From the NCBI GenBank assembly GCA_021793405.1, contig JAJYSV010000039.1, positions 1 through 38,129 on the forward strand: DNA of 38,129 bases, read 5' to 3'. The first letter of the stretch is position 1. Each line of letters begins with the position of its first letter. Origin of the DNA: Acidobacteriota bacterium. GTDB lineage: Bacteria > Acidobacteriota > Terriglobia > Terriglobales > Acidobacteriaceae. The notes under the pieces are model-generated. The model worked only from the letters and a program-made list of their open reading frames with translations. It was not told where the DNA came from and did no database searches. The position numbers and the translations under genes are program-made. Positions 9,395 through 17,324 of this stretch are shown here, piece after piece.

Positions 9395-9435
9395 GGTAGG
9401 GTCCGCCGAGAAAGTTTGAATTCTGAGGAATGCCC

Positions 9436-10827
9436 ATGCCTACCGAAGCTCTCCAGTTCGCACGCCAGAATCAAAGCCGGTTTCTCGATCAGCTGAAGGA
9501 TTTGTTGCGGATTCCTTCCATCTCGACCTTGCCGGAGCATCGTGGAGACGTGCGCCGGGCAGCCGAGTTTCTAGCGGCGGAACTGAATCGAATCGGCATG
9601 GAAAATGTCCAGCTGATTGAAACCAGCGGCCATCCGCTGGTCTATGCCGATTGGCTGCATGCGGATGGCAAGTCGACTTGCCTATGCTATGGCCACTACG
9701 ACGTGCAGCCTCCTGACCCGCTGGAGGAATGGATCAGCCCTCCCTTTGAACCAACAGAACGCAACGGAAACATCTATGCCCGTGGCGCAGTCGATGACAA
9801 GGGCCAGATGTATATGCACGTCAAGGCGCTGGAAAGCCTGTTGCATGGGCATGACGGCAAATTGCCGCTGAATGTGCGGTTGATTCTGGAAGGCGAGGAA
9901 GAGGTGGGCGGCGAGGGGATTGCCCAGTTTGTGCGTGAGCATCCGGAGCGCTTGCGAGCCGATTTTTCTCTGGTTTCCGATACGGAAATGTTTGCGCCCG
10001 ATCTTCCCACTCTTTGCGTTGGCTTGCGCGGCATGATCTACACCGAGATCGAGGCACACGGAGCGGCCACGGACCTGCACTCCGGCATATACGGCGGCGC
10101 CGCGCCAAACCCATTTTTCGCGCTATGCCAGGTTCTGGCGCAGTTGAAGGACGCGAACGGACACATCTTGATTCCAGGGGTGTACGACGAGGTAGTTCCG
10201 CCTTCCGCAGAAGAGTTGAAAGCGTGGGCATCGCTGCCGTTCAGCGAAGAGGAATTCCTGCGCAACGAAGTTGGTTCATCCGCGTTGACCGGCGAACTAG
10301 AATATTCCGTCCTGGAGCGCCTCTGGGCGCGTCCCACGCTGGAGATTCACGGCATGCCGGGCGGATTCATTGGCGCGGGCGCGAAGACCGTGATTCCGGC
10401 AAAGGCGATCGCGAAAGTGTCCATGCGCCTGGTTCCGGAGATGAAGCCAGAAAAGATTTTCAATCTCTACAAACAGTATGTCGAGTCACTCTGCCCTAGC
10501 GGAATCTCGCTCGACGTTCGCCTGATCCATTCCGGCGATGCGATTGTCATTGGCGTGGATAATCCATACATCGAAGCCGCAACCGCCGCATTGCATCAGG
10601 TCTTCGGAAAAGACACGGTCTTTATCCGCTCCGGCGGTTCCATTCCTATTGTTGGTGACTTCGAGCGCAATCTGAAGATTCCTTCGATCATGATGGGTTT
10701 CGGACTGCCCGATGACAATCTTCATGCTCCCAACGAAAAGTTCTGCATTGCGAATTTCCATCGCGGCATCGAATCGTTGATCTGCTTCTTTGAGACACTT
10801 GGCGCAGAAGGGCACGGAGAGGCGTAG
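9436..10827 (+). CDS. M20 family metallopeptidase (dipeptidase)
   Basis: This zinc-dependent exopeptidase of 463 aa is probably a cytosolic dipeptidase of the CNDP/DapE-like branch. Metal and catalytic motifs are present: CYGHYDVQPPDPLEEW (H87, D89), ARGAVDDKGQM (D120), the acidic LEGEEEVGGEG (E154/E155), SDTEMF (D182) and the closing HAPNEKF histidine. The insertion (dimerisation) domain starts near GLRGMIYTEIEAHG and contains DLHSGIYGG. ATG 9436 is chosen over ATG 9430 because the GAGGA Shine-Dalgarno (9425-9429) is six bases from the former and touches the latter. No signal peptide is visible. Substrate specificity within M20 cannot be read from the sequence. Confidence 0.92.
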   Translation: MPTEALQFARQNQSRFLDQLKDLLRIPSISTLPEHRGDVRRAAEFLAAELNRIGMENVQLIETSGHPLVYADWLHADGKSTCLCYGHYDVQPPDPLEEWISPPFEPTERNGNIYARGAVDDKGQMYMHVKALESLLHGHDGKLPLNVRLILEGEEEVGGEGIAQFVREHPERLRADFSLVSDTEMFAPDLPTLCVGLRGMIYTEIEAHGAATDLHSGIYGGAAPNPFFALCQVLAQLKDANGHILIPGVYDEVVPPSAEELKAWASLPFSEEEFLRNEVGSSALTGELEYSVLERLWARPTLEIHGMPGGFIGAGAKTVIPAKAIAKVSMRLVPEMKPEKIFNLYKQYVESLCPSGISLDVRLIHSGDAIVIGVDNPYIEAATAALHQVFGKDTVFIRSGGSIPIVGDFERNLKIPSIMMGFGLPDDNLHAPNEKFCIANFHRGIESLICFFETLGAEGHGEA

Positions 10828-10870
10828 TGCAACAGGGGCCGCGCCTCTCGGGTTGCAAACTGGATCCGAG

Positions 10871-11605
10871 ATGAAGGAAGCAAGCGAGAAAATCTCAGGT
10901 TTTGTGCTGGCGGGCGGCCGCAGCACGCGATTGGGTCAGGATAAAGCTCTGTTGCCTTGGTTGAGTGAAGGAAATTGTAAAAAAAACGGGCGAACCTTGC
11001 TGGATCACGCGATCGCTCGACTCAGGCTCATCTGCGATACGGTTTCGATTTGTGCCGATCGCGACGATCTCCGTCGACCCGAACCGTTGATTTCAGATGC
11101 ACTGCCAGACAGCGGACCGTTGGGCGGAATCGTGGCTGCGCTGGAACAATCGCTGACCGAGTGGAACATGTTTCTCGCCATCGATCTGCCGCTGTTGCCG
11201 GTAAAGGTTTTCGAGGCGCTGGTGGCCCGCGTGCAAATGGAAGAACAGAGCGCACGCGCTGCCGATCCACCCGCGCAGGATCGACTCGCCTGCTTCCTTC
11301 CGCAGTTGGATGGCCTGCCGCAGCCCCTCTGCGGGCTTTACCACCGCGCTCTCGCTCCGGGACTGCGCCGAGCGCTGGAACAGGGGAAGAGAAAGATCAT
11401 GATCGCGCTCAAGGAGTCCATTCGCGACTCCGGGACCACGATGGAATTTCAGCCACAAAGGTGCTCATTCCGCATCGACTTGTGGGATGCGGCGGGTTTT
11501 GCCGCGAGTACGAAGACCTGGTCCTCGCTGTCGGCCAGCGACTGGTTCCTGAATATCAATACACCAGAGGAGTTGCAACGGGCGCAAGATTTGATGTCCG
11601 CATAG
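10871..11605 (+). CDS. mobA: Molybdenum cofactor guanylyltransferase (MobA-like)
   Basis: MobA links GMP to molybdopterin to form the bis-MGD cofactor precursor. The 244-aa protein opens with the nucleotidyltransferase signature LAGGRSTRLGQDKALLPW (about residues 13-30). It also has SDALPDSGPLGGIVAAL, the metal-binding LAIDLPLLP segment and an INTPEEL ending, all expected for MobA. The ATG at 10871 is taken as the start because the signature follows at the normal distance. An upstream in-frame ATG at 10790 would overlap the peptidase gene and add 27 residues without domain character. No other molybdenum cofactor genes are in the window. A related NTP-transferase such as MocA is possible but less likely. 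Confidence 0.85.
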   Translation: MKEASEKISGFVLAGGRSTRLGQDKALLPWLSEGNCKKNGRTLLDHAIARLRLICDTVSICADRDDLRRPEPLISDALPDSGPLGGIVAALEQSLTEWNMFLAIDLPLLPVKVFEALVARVQMEEQSARAADPPAQDRLACFLPQLDGLPQPLCGLYHRALAPGLRRALEQGKRKIMIALKESIRDSGTTMEFQPQRCSFRIDLWDAAGFAASTKTWSSLSASDWFLNINTPEELQRAQDLMSA

Positions 11606-11663
11606 CTTCTACCGGGCGGAGAATTTGGAGCAATCCATTTCAACTTCGGCTATCTTCTAAGGA

Positions 11664-12452
11664 ATGGGAGAGAGTCCGGCCGCATTCATCCAGCCCTTCA
11701 TCGCCTTCGAACATGTATGCAAGCGATTCGGCGAAAATGTCGTGCTCGATGATGTCAGCTTTTTCGTGCTGCCTGGGGAGACGCTGTGCATTATTGGGCG
11801 AAGCGGCGTAGGCAAGTCAGTTTCGCTGGAAATCATCATGGGATTTCTCAAGCCCGATGCGGGCCGTATTGTGGTCAAGGGCGAGGACGTTACAGATTTC
11901 ACAGAGACCCAGCTGGAAGCCGTTCGACGCAGGGTGACGATGGTCTTCCAAAGCGGGGCATTGTTCGATTCCTTGACGGTGTTCGAGAACGTTGCCTTTC
12001 CGCTGCGGCAGAAGGGAGAGCTGAGCGAGGACCAGATCGACCAAATCGTGAATGGATTGCTGGGAATGGTTGGCGTGAGTGAAATGGCCCACAATTTGCC
12101 GTCTGACCTTTCCACAGGGATGAGGCGGGCTGTTGCGATCGGGCGCGCATTGGCGGCCCAGCCGGAGGCAATACTGTACGACGAGCCAACCACGATGGTC
12201 GACCCTTTAATGGCGCACCTGATGGGAAATCTGATCCAGAAGGTAAAATTCCAACTGCATCTGACAAGTATTGTTGTAACCCACGATATGGAGTTTGCCG
12301 AGAAACTGGCGGATCGTGTCCTGTTTTTGCATGAAGGCAAGGCACACTTTTTTGGTTCGGTGGCAGAGCTCCGCCAGACATCCGACCCGATCCTGCAGGA
12401 ATTTTTGCGGCTCGACCAGCGTACTCTTCCGAATCCAGCACTTTGGAAATAG
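11664..12452 (+). CDS. mlaF: ABC transporter ATP-binding protein, MlaF (Mkl/Ttg2A) type
   Basis: This is the cytoplasmic ATPase of a phospholipid-trafficking Mla-like ABC system (262 aa). It has Walker A GRSGVGKS, a Q-loop MVFQSGALFDSLTVFENVAF that is typical of MlaF, and Walker B ILYDEPTTMVDP with the TTMVDP variant of this subfamily. The switch histidine is in VVTHDMEFA. The signature motif reads LSTGM instead of the usual LSGGM. The partner permease MlaE and MCE protein MlaD are not beside it, so they must be encoded elsewhere. An in-frame stop at 11658-11660 makes ATG 11664 the earliest start. The AAGGA before it directly touches the ATG, an unusually short spacing. Confidence 0.88.
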   Translation: MGESPAAFIQPFIAFEHVCKRFGENVVLDDVSFFVLPGETLCIIGRSGVGKSVSLEIIMGFLKPDAGRIVVKGEDVTDFTETQLEAVRRRVTMVFQSGALFDSLTVFENVAFPLRQKGELSEDQIDQIVNGLLGMVGVSEMAHNLPSDLSTGMRRAVAIGRALAAQPEAILYDEPTTMVDPLMAHLMGNLIQKVKFQLHLTSIVVTHDMEFAEKLADRVLFLHEGKAHFFGSVAELRQTSDPILQEFLRLDQRTLPNPALWK

Positions 12453-12845
12453 AACAAGAATCGAGGCAACCTGGTCTCTAACTCGTTTCTTTGCCGCAGG
12501 TTTGTATCGAGGTTCCTTCTGACGCCGTGGATCGTATTTTCATTGCAATCTGCCTGCTGAGCATCTACCATTGTGGAAAACGCTGGTCGTAAATTGTCAC
12601 TGCTATCGGGGAAGTAGCATCTAACCCACCAGTCGTGACATGTTGAAGGTTCCTGGAACTGTGCACAGCCAGATTTTTTCTGGCTCCAATTTATGGGGAT
12701 AAGTGTAGAGTTGTTTCTGTTCGGTTTCTTCGCAGGCAAGTGACCACTACGATGGCCATGACCTGTTGACTTTATTCTTGAGAATCCTTTGGAATTCCTT
12801 CTGCCGGTTGTGACGACTCACAAACTCGAGTAGAGAAGACACAGA
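12453..12845 (+). other. Non-coding gap upstream of the sugar transferase gene
   Basis: No convincing gene lies in these 393 bases; the long frame on the opposite strand is an extension of the mlaF shadow. The gap contains a perfect 7-bp inverted repeat AGCCAGA-TTTTT-TCTGGCT (12667-12685). It has no following T-run, so it is a weak terminator candidate at best. A TTGACT at 12766-12771 could be a -35 box for the sugar transferase gene, but the matching -10 position reads TTGGAA and is poor. The size of the gap suggests a longer leader or regulatory region for the exopolysaccharide gene. Confidence 0.4.
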
Positions 12846-14387
12846 ATGGCTTCCCCAGATCTAAGTCATTGGTTTCCGGCTCGAAGTTCGGACAATTTTG
12901 TCGAATTGCGCACGCGGGTAGGCGGAATCGGTCCCGCAGGTCGCAGTCCGTCCCGCACGGTGACGCTGCTGTGGATGGCGCTCGACGTTCTTACGGTTGT
13001 CCTCGCGGCTACCTTGGCCACCCACCTACGCAAAACGGACATACTCTCGTACTTCGACAGCCGCGCGCCGCTTGCGGCAAACCCCTCTTCCTTCCTGCTC
13101 TATCTTGCGGGCTTTTCGATCATTCTTATCCTGGTGAGCCGGGCCCAAGGACTCTATGGACCTCTGCGGGCATTCAGTGGGTTACGAGAACAGCGGCTGA
13201 CGGTGCAGACGTGCTTCACCGCGAGCCTCATTCTTGCGGGCGCTCTGTATTTCGGACGCGCCGATACGATTTCCCGCGCCGTCGTGATCGGCACTTTGGT
13301 GGGGACAACGTTATTTCTATGCGTTCGACGGGCGGTCTGGCGCCTGACGCTGTACAAGCGCTATGAAAAGGGTCTCGATACCAGGAATGTTCTGGTCATT
13401 GGGATTGGTTCTTTGGGACTTGCGATTCGCAGTCATTTACAGCGAATCCGTCATCTTGGCTTCACGTTCAAGGGATTTGTGCGAACCGGGCACGAAGGCA
13501 GCGATGCTGCAAATCTCCACGTGAACTCTGTCGGACACGACCAGTCGCTGGAGATTCTGGGGGATTTGTCGGAGCTGGGAGATCTGATTCGGCGTCATTT
13601 CATCGATGAGATTTTTGTGACCGGCCCCTGCGAACGCGGGGTGGTCAAGCGGCTCATTGCGCAGGCCGATGTCTGGGGCGTTGATGTGCGCGTGATTCCC
13701 GATCTGTATGACGGCCTCGCATGGAGCGCGCCGATTGAGTATGTGGGCCAATTTCCCACCATGCCACTGCATTGCCATCACATTCCCGTTGTCGGCCAGC
13801 TATTGAAACGATGCCTGGACGTGGTTGTCTCCGCATGTGCGCTGCTTGTGCTTAGTCCGCTGTTGCTATTGATCATTGTGGCGATACGCCTGGATTCGCC
13901 GGGGCCGATCTTTTATGGTGCCGAACGGATTGGCATCAAAGGGCGCAGGTTTTGCTGTTGGAAATTTCGAACCATGGTGGTGAATGCCGACAGCCTGCGT
14001 GAGCAGTTCAACCATAAGAATGAACGTGACGGAGTACTGTTCAAAATGAGCGGCGACCCTCGGGTCACCCGCCTGGGCCGGATTTTGCGCAAGTATTCGC
14101 TGGATGAGCTTCCTCAGTTTGTCAATGTCCTGGCCGGCCATATGAGCGTGGTTGGTCCACGGCCGCCGCTGGCAGGAGAGGTTCGCCTGTATGAATTGCG
14201 GCACCTGCGCCGGCTGGAGGTATTGCCAGGAATCACTGGCCTCTGGCAGGTACAAGCGCGGCAGGACCCTTCGTTCGATCAATATATTTCGCTCGATACC
14301 GCATATGTCGACAATTGGAGCCTATGGCTCGACCTCAAAATCATGACCCGCACCGTGGGCGTAGTTCTCAGCGGAACCGGAACTTAG
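12846..14387 (+). CDS. Polyprenyl-phosphate sugar phosphotransferase (exopolysaccharide initiation, WbaP/WcaJ type)
   Basis: The 513-aa membrane enzyme should transfer a sugar-1-phosphate onto undecaprenyl phosphate to start an exopolysaccharide or O-antigen repeat. Four hydrophobic segments lie near residues 40-60, 82-102, 122-137 and 143-161. A CoA-binding-like Rossmann region follows (NVLVIGIGSLGLA, 181-193). The catalytic bacterial sugar transferase domain starts with KRCLDVVVSACALLVLSP (321-338) and the SPGPIFYGAERIG segment. It then has KFRTM (373-377), the Asp-Glu pair D420-E421 in LDELPQF, VVGPRPP (435-441) and PGITGLWQV (461-469). No other polysaccharide genes are adjacent, so the final polymer is unknown. 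The sugar donated cannot be predicted. Confidence 0.94.
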   Translation: MASPDLSHWFPARSSDNFVELRTRVGGIGPAGRSPSRTVTLLWMALDVLTVVLAATLATHLRKTDILSYFDSRAPLAANPSSFLLYLAGFSIILILVSRAQGLYGPLRAFSGLREQRLTVQTCFTASLILAGALYFGRADTISRAVVIGTLVGTTLFLCVRRAVWRLTLYKRYEKGLDTRNVLVIGIGSLGLAIRSHLQRIRHLGFTFKGFVRTGHEGSDAANLHVNSVGHDQSLEILGDLSELGDLIRRHFIDEIFVTGPCERGVVKRLIAQADVWGVDVRVIPDLYDGLAWSAPIEYVGQFPTMPLHCHHIPVVGQLLKRCLDVVVSACALLVLSPLLLLIIVAIRLDSPGPIFYGAERIGIKGRRFCCWKFRTMVVNADSLREQFNHKNERDGVLFKMSGDPRVTRLGRILRKYSLDELPQFVNVLAGHMSVVGPRPPLAGEVRLYELRHLRRLEVLPGITGLWQVQARQDPSFDQYISLDTAYVDNWSLWLDLKIMTRTVGVVLSGTGT

Positions 14388-14513
14388 CCATCCCTGCGGC
14401 GAAGCCTGGGCGGACTGCTTCCGCAGGTATCTTGTGCCAGCGGACTGCAGACCAGTAACTCCCAGGATGGCTGTATGTTTGTTTCTGCCATTTCCGCTGG
14501 TTACACTAGATGA

Positions 14514-16169
14514 GTGAAGCTCGCCCTGGCCCAGATCAATCCGACCATCGGAGATTTCCTGGGAAATATCCGCAAGATCGTCGAGTTAAGCCTGGTAAGC
14601 GATCAACAGGGTGCCGACATGGTCGTCTTTCCCGAGATGGCTGTCTGCGGCTACCCCCCCGCCGATCTGCTCGAAAAAACATCGTTTCTGGCGCGCGCCG
14701 AGGATGCACTGGCAGAGATTGCCGTCTCGGTCACAGCGCAACGTTCGATCACGATCGTCTGCGGATGCCCGACGCCAGCCCCCGCAAATTCCGGCAAGCG
14801 AGTGATGAACTCCGCAGTGGTACTGCGCAACGGGCGGGTTGAGTTCGTTCAGTCCAAAATGTTGTTGCCATACTATGACGTGTTCGATGAGCAGAGATAC
14901 TTTGCGCCTGCTCCGACCCAGGTCTTGTACGAACTAGCCGGTGAGCGCATCGCGATCACCATCTGCGAAGATGCGTGGAACGACAAGAATTTCTGGCCGC
15001 AGCGTTTGTATCCAGTCGATCCGGTCGAAAATCTCATGCATCAGGGCGCGACCCTCATCGTCAATCTATCGGCGTCACCCTACTACCGCGACAAGAGAGC
15101 TACGCGGCGCGCCATGTTGGCGGCCATCGCCCGACGCCATCATGTTCCGGTCGCCATGGTTAATCAGGTGGGCGGCAACGACAGCCTGATCTTCGATGGC
15201 AGCAGCCTTGTTCTGGACGCAGAGGGACGCTTGATCGCGCAGGCCGGCTCCTTTCGGGAAGACATTATTTTCGTCGAGCTTCCGTCTGCTTCCGCCGCCG
15301 CGTGCCGAGCGGACGAAGAGGAAGATATAGCCGTATTTCAAGGGCTCGTCCTGGGGACGCGGGATTACGTGCGGAAGTGCGGATTTTCGAAGGCCATCGT
15401 CGGCCTGAGCGGAGGCATTGATTCAGCGCTGGTGGCGGTGATTGCGACCGAAGCCCTGGGGGCGGAGAACGTTCTGGGCGTCGGAATGCCCAGCGAATAT
15501 TCCTCTGCTGGGTCAATCGATGACGCACAGCAGTTGGCGCGAAATCTTGGCATCCAGTGGGAATTGATTCCGATCCGCGACATTTTTCAGGAGGATCTAC
15601 GCGCGCTGGCTCCCATTCTCAAAGACCGACCGCCAGATGTTACAGAAGAAAATCTGCAGTCGCGAATTCGAGGAACCCTGCTGATGGCCTTGTCAAACAA
15701 GTTGGGCGCGCTGGTGCTGACGACGGGCAATAAGTCGGAGATGTCGACCGGGTACTGTACTCTATACGGAGACATGGTGGGGGCTCTCGCGGTCATCGGA
15801 GATGTGTACAAAACCTGCGTCTATCGGCTGGCGCGATACGCCAATCGGTGCCGGGAAATCATTCCAGAAAGCACATTGATAAAACCGCCATCGGCGGAAC
15901 TGCGACCGGGCCAGCGGGATACCGATTCTTTGCCGCCGTATGACGTGCTCGATCCAATTCTTGAGGCATACGTGGAGAGGTACGAAACGGCGGAGGAAAT
16001 TGTACAATCGAGCATATTGCCTCTGGATATTGCATTGGTTCGAAACATCCTGCGCATGGTCGAGCGCAGCGAATATAAGCGCCAGCAGGCGGCGCCTATC
16101 TTGAAAGTGACGCAAAAATCCTTTGGAGTCGGTCGCCGGTTTCCCATCGCGGTCAAAGTGCAAGTTTAA
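14514..16169 (+). CDS. nadE: Glutamine-dependent NAD+ synthetase
   Basis: NadE amidates nicotinic acid adenine dinucleotide to NAD, the last step of NAD synthesis. The 551-aa protein is the two-domain form. The N-terminal nitrilase-like glutaminase has the catalytic triad E41 (FPEMAVCGYP), K115 (SKMLLPYYDVF) and C151 (ITICEDAW). The C-terminal synthetase has the PP-loop GLSGGIDSALVA, then TTGNKSEMSTGY and KPPSAELRPGQ, which bind ATP and substrate. The start is GTG 14514. It lies about 125 bases after the sugar transferase gene and 30 bases before the DsbA-like gene. Together with nadK it places two NAD(P) genes in the window, although far apart. Confidence 0.96.
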   Translation: MKLALAQINPTIGDFLGNIRKIVELSLVSDQQGADMVVFPEMAVCGYPPADLLEKTSFLARAEDALAEIAVSVTAQRSITIVCGCPTPAPANSGKRVMNSAVVLRNGRVEFVQSKMLLPYYDVFDEQRYFAPAPTQVLYELAGERIAITICEDAWNDKNFWPQRLYPVDPVENLMHQGATLIVNLSASPYYRDKRATRRAMLAAIARRHHVPVAMVNQVGGNDSLIFDGSSLVLDAEGRLIAQAGSFREDIIFVELPSASAAACRADEEEDIAVFQGLVLGTRDYVRKCGFSKAIVGLSGGIDSALVAVIATEALGAENVLGVGMPSEYSSAGSIDDAQQLARNLGIQWELIPIRDIFQEDLRALAPILKDRPPDVTEENLQSRIRGTLLMALSNKLGALVLTTGNKSEMSTGYCTLYGDMVGALAVIGDVYKTCVYRLARYANRCREIIPESTLIKPPSAELRPGQRDTDSLPPYDVLDPILEAYVERYETAEEIVQSSILPLDIALVRNILRMVERSEYKRQQAAPILKVTQKSFGVGRRFPIAVKVQV

Positions 16170-16199
16170 GAAAATGATTTTCATGTTCGAGGTATATCC

Positions 16200-17234
16200 G
16201 TGAAACTGAAGTTATTGTTTTTGTCGATCATCGCAATGGCGATGGTCCAGGGTGCGGCGGCAGCCATCGCTCAGCCCACCCAGCAGAGATCACAGGCACC
16301 CGCTTCGTCAGAGTCGGCCGCGCCTCCACCGTTGCCCCTGAACAACATTACGCCGCCGGATAAGATTCAATTTCCTCCCGCGAATCCGAAGGACTTCACC
16401 GCGCCCGCTCCTACGACACAGGAAGTCAATGCATTTCTGAAGCAGGTCTGGGGCTATGACCCGAATAGAGTTTGGCAGGTCATGGGGATTCAAACCACAG
16501 AGGCTCCAAACGTCAGTCGCGTCACGATTCTGGTGGGCGAGCAGGGCGTTTCCCGCGGTCCAGCTCCGACGATATTTTTTGTGACACCCGACGGCAATCA
16601 CGCTATTTCGGGCACGTCTGTTGTTGCATTTGGAGCTCATCCCTTCGCCGCAGTGCAGCAAAAACTGGAGCAAGGCGCGGTTGGCCCCTATCGGGGATCG
16701 AGTTCCAAGAGTCTGATGCTAGTGGAATTTGCCGACCTGCAGTGCCCGGACTGCAAAGCGGCAGCCGGTACGATGGACAAGCTGGTTCAGGATTTTCCTA
16801 ACGCGCGTGTCGTCTTTCAGTACTTCCCATTGACCACGATCCATCCGCAAGCCGAGAAGGCCGCGGAGTACGGTGTGTGCGTGGCTCAGGAAAAGGGAAA
16901 CGCCGCATTTTTTCAGTATGTACAGGCGGTCTTCGATACGCAGGATGCTCTGAGGACCGATGCAGACGGAACTCTCAATGCCGCCGTCGCCAAGGCCGGA
17001 GCGAACGCGTCGCAGGTGGCCGCTTGCGCCTCCACGCCTGCGGCTGCGAATGCTGTTGCCGCTTCTGTGAGACTTGGCAACGAGGTTGGCGTGGACCAGA
17101 CGCCCACCCTGTTCGTCAACGGCCGGCCGGTGCCGATCACTGCGCTTCCTTACACCTCGTTGAAGCAGATCGTTGCCTACGATGCGCCGGGAGGCGATGC
17201 GCCAACGGCTGCGGCAGCAACGGAGACGCACTAA
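16200..17234 (+). CDS. Exported DsbA-like thioredoxin-fold protein
   Basis: The 344-aa protein starts at GTG 16200 (GAGG seven bases upstream). It has a Sec signal peptide ending near AAAAIA (about residue 24), followed by a proline-rich linker. An unassigned domain of about 100 residues comes next. The C-terminal thioredoxin_4/DsbA-like domain starts with LVEFADLQCPDCK, carrying the redox pair C182/C185 (CPDC). The cis-proline is in VDQTPTLFVNG. The protein should act in the periplasm as a thiol oxidoreductase or disulfide carrier. Two further cysteines (in GVCVAQ and VAACAS) sit in the helical insertion. A strong bidirectional terminator follows 28 bases later. Confidence 0.9.
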   Translation: MKLKLLFLSIIAMAMVQGAAAAIAQPTQQRSQAPASSESAAPPPLPLNNITPPDKIQFPPANPKDFTAPAPTTQEVNAFLKQVWGYDPNRVWQVMGIQTTEAPNVSRVTILVGEQGVSRGPAPTIFFVTPDGNHAISGTSVVAFGAHPFAAVQQKLEQGAVGPYRGSSSKSLMLVEFADLQCPDCKAAAGTMDKLVQDFPNARVVFQYFPLTTIHPQAEKAAEYGVCVAQEKGNAAFFQYVQAVFDTQDALRTDADGTLNAAVAKAGANASQVAACASTPAAANAVAASVRLGNEVGVDQTPTLFVNGRPVPITALPYTSLKQIVAYDAPGGDAPTAAAATETH

Positions 17235-17262
17235 GTTTTGATTTCTGAACCCAACTCACCTG

Positions 17263-17308
17263 AAAAGACAAAGAGCAGGCTCGTTCGAGCGCCTGCTCTT
17301 TGTCTTTT
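17263..17308. terminator. Bidirectional intrinsic terminator
   Basis: A perfect 18-bp inverted repeat (17263-17280 with 17291-17308) encloses a 10-base loop. The outer end of the stem is AAAA on the left and TTTT on the right, so it forms a hairpin followed by a U-run on both strands. It sits between the convergent DsbA-like and GH92 genes and should end both transcripts. Confidence 0.92.
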
Positions 17309-17324
17309 GCAATGAAGGTAAAGA

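Noticed and set aside
11657-12739. 360-codon frame on the - strand opposite the MlaF gene
   Set aside because: It lies antisense to a well-supported ABC ATPase, has no recognisable motifs and is low-complexity Ser/Arg/Thr-rich, typical of an antisense shadow.
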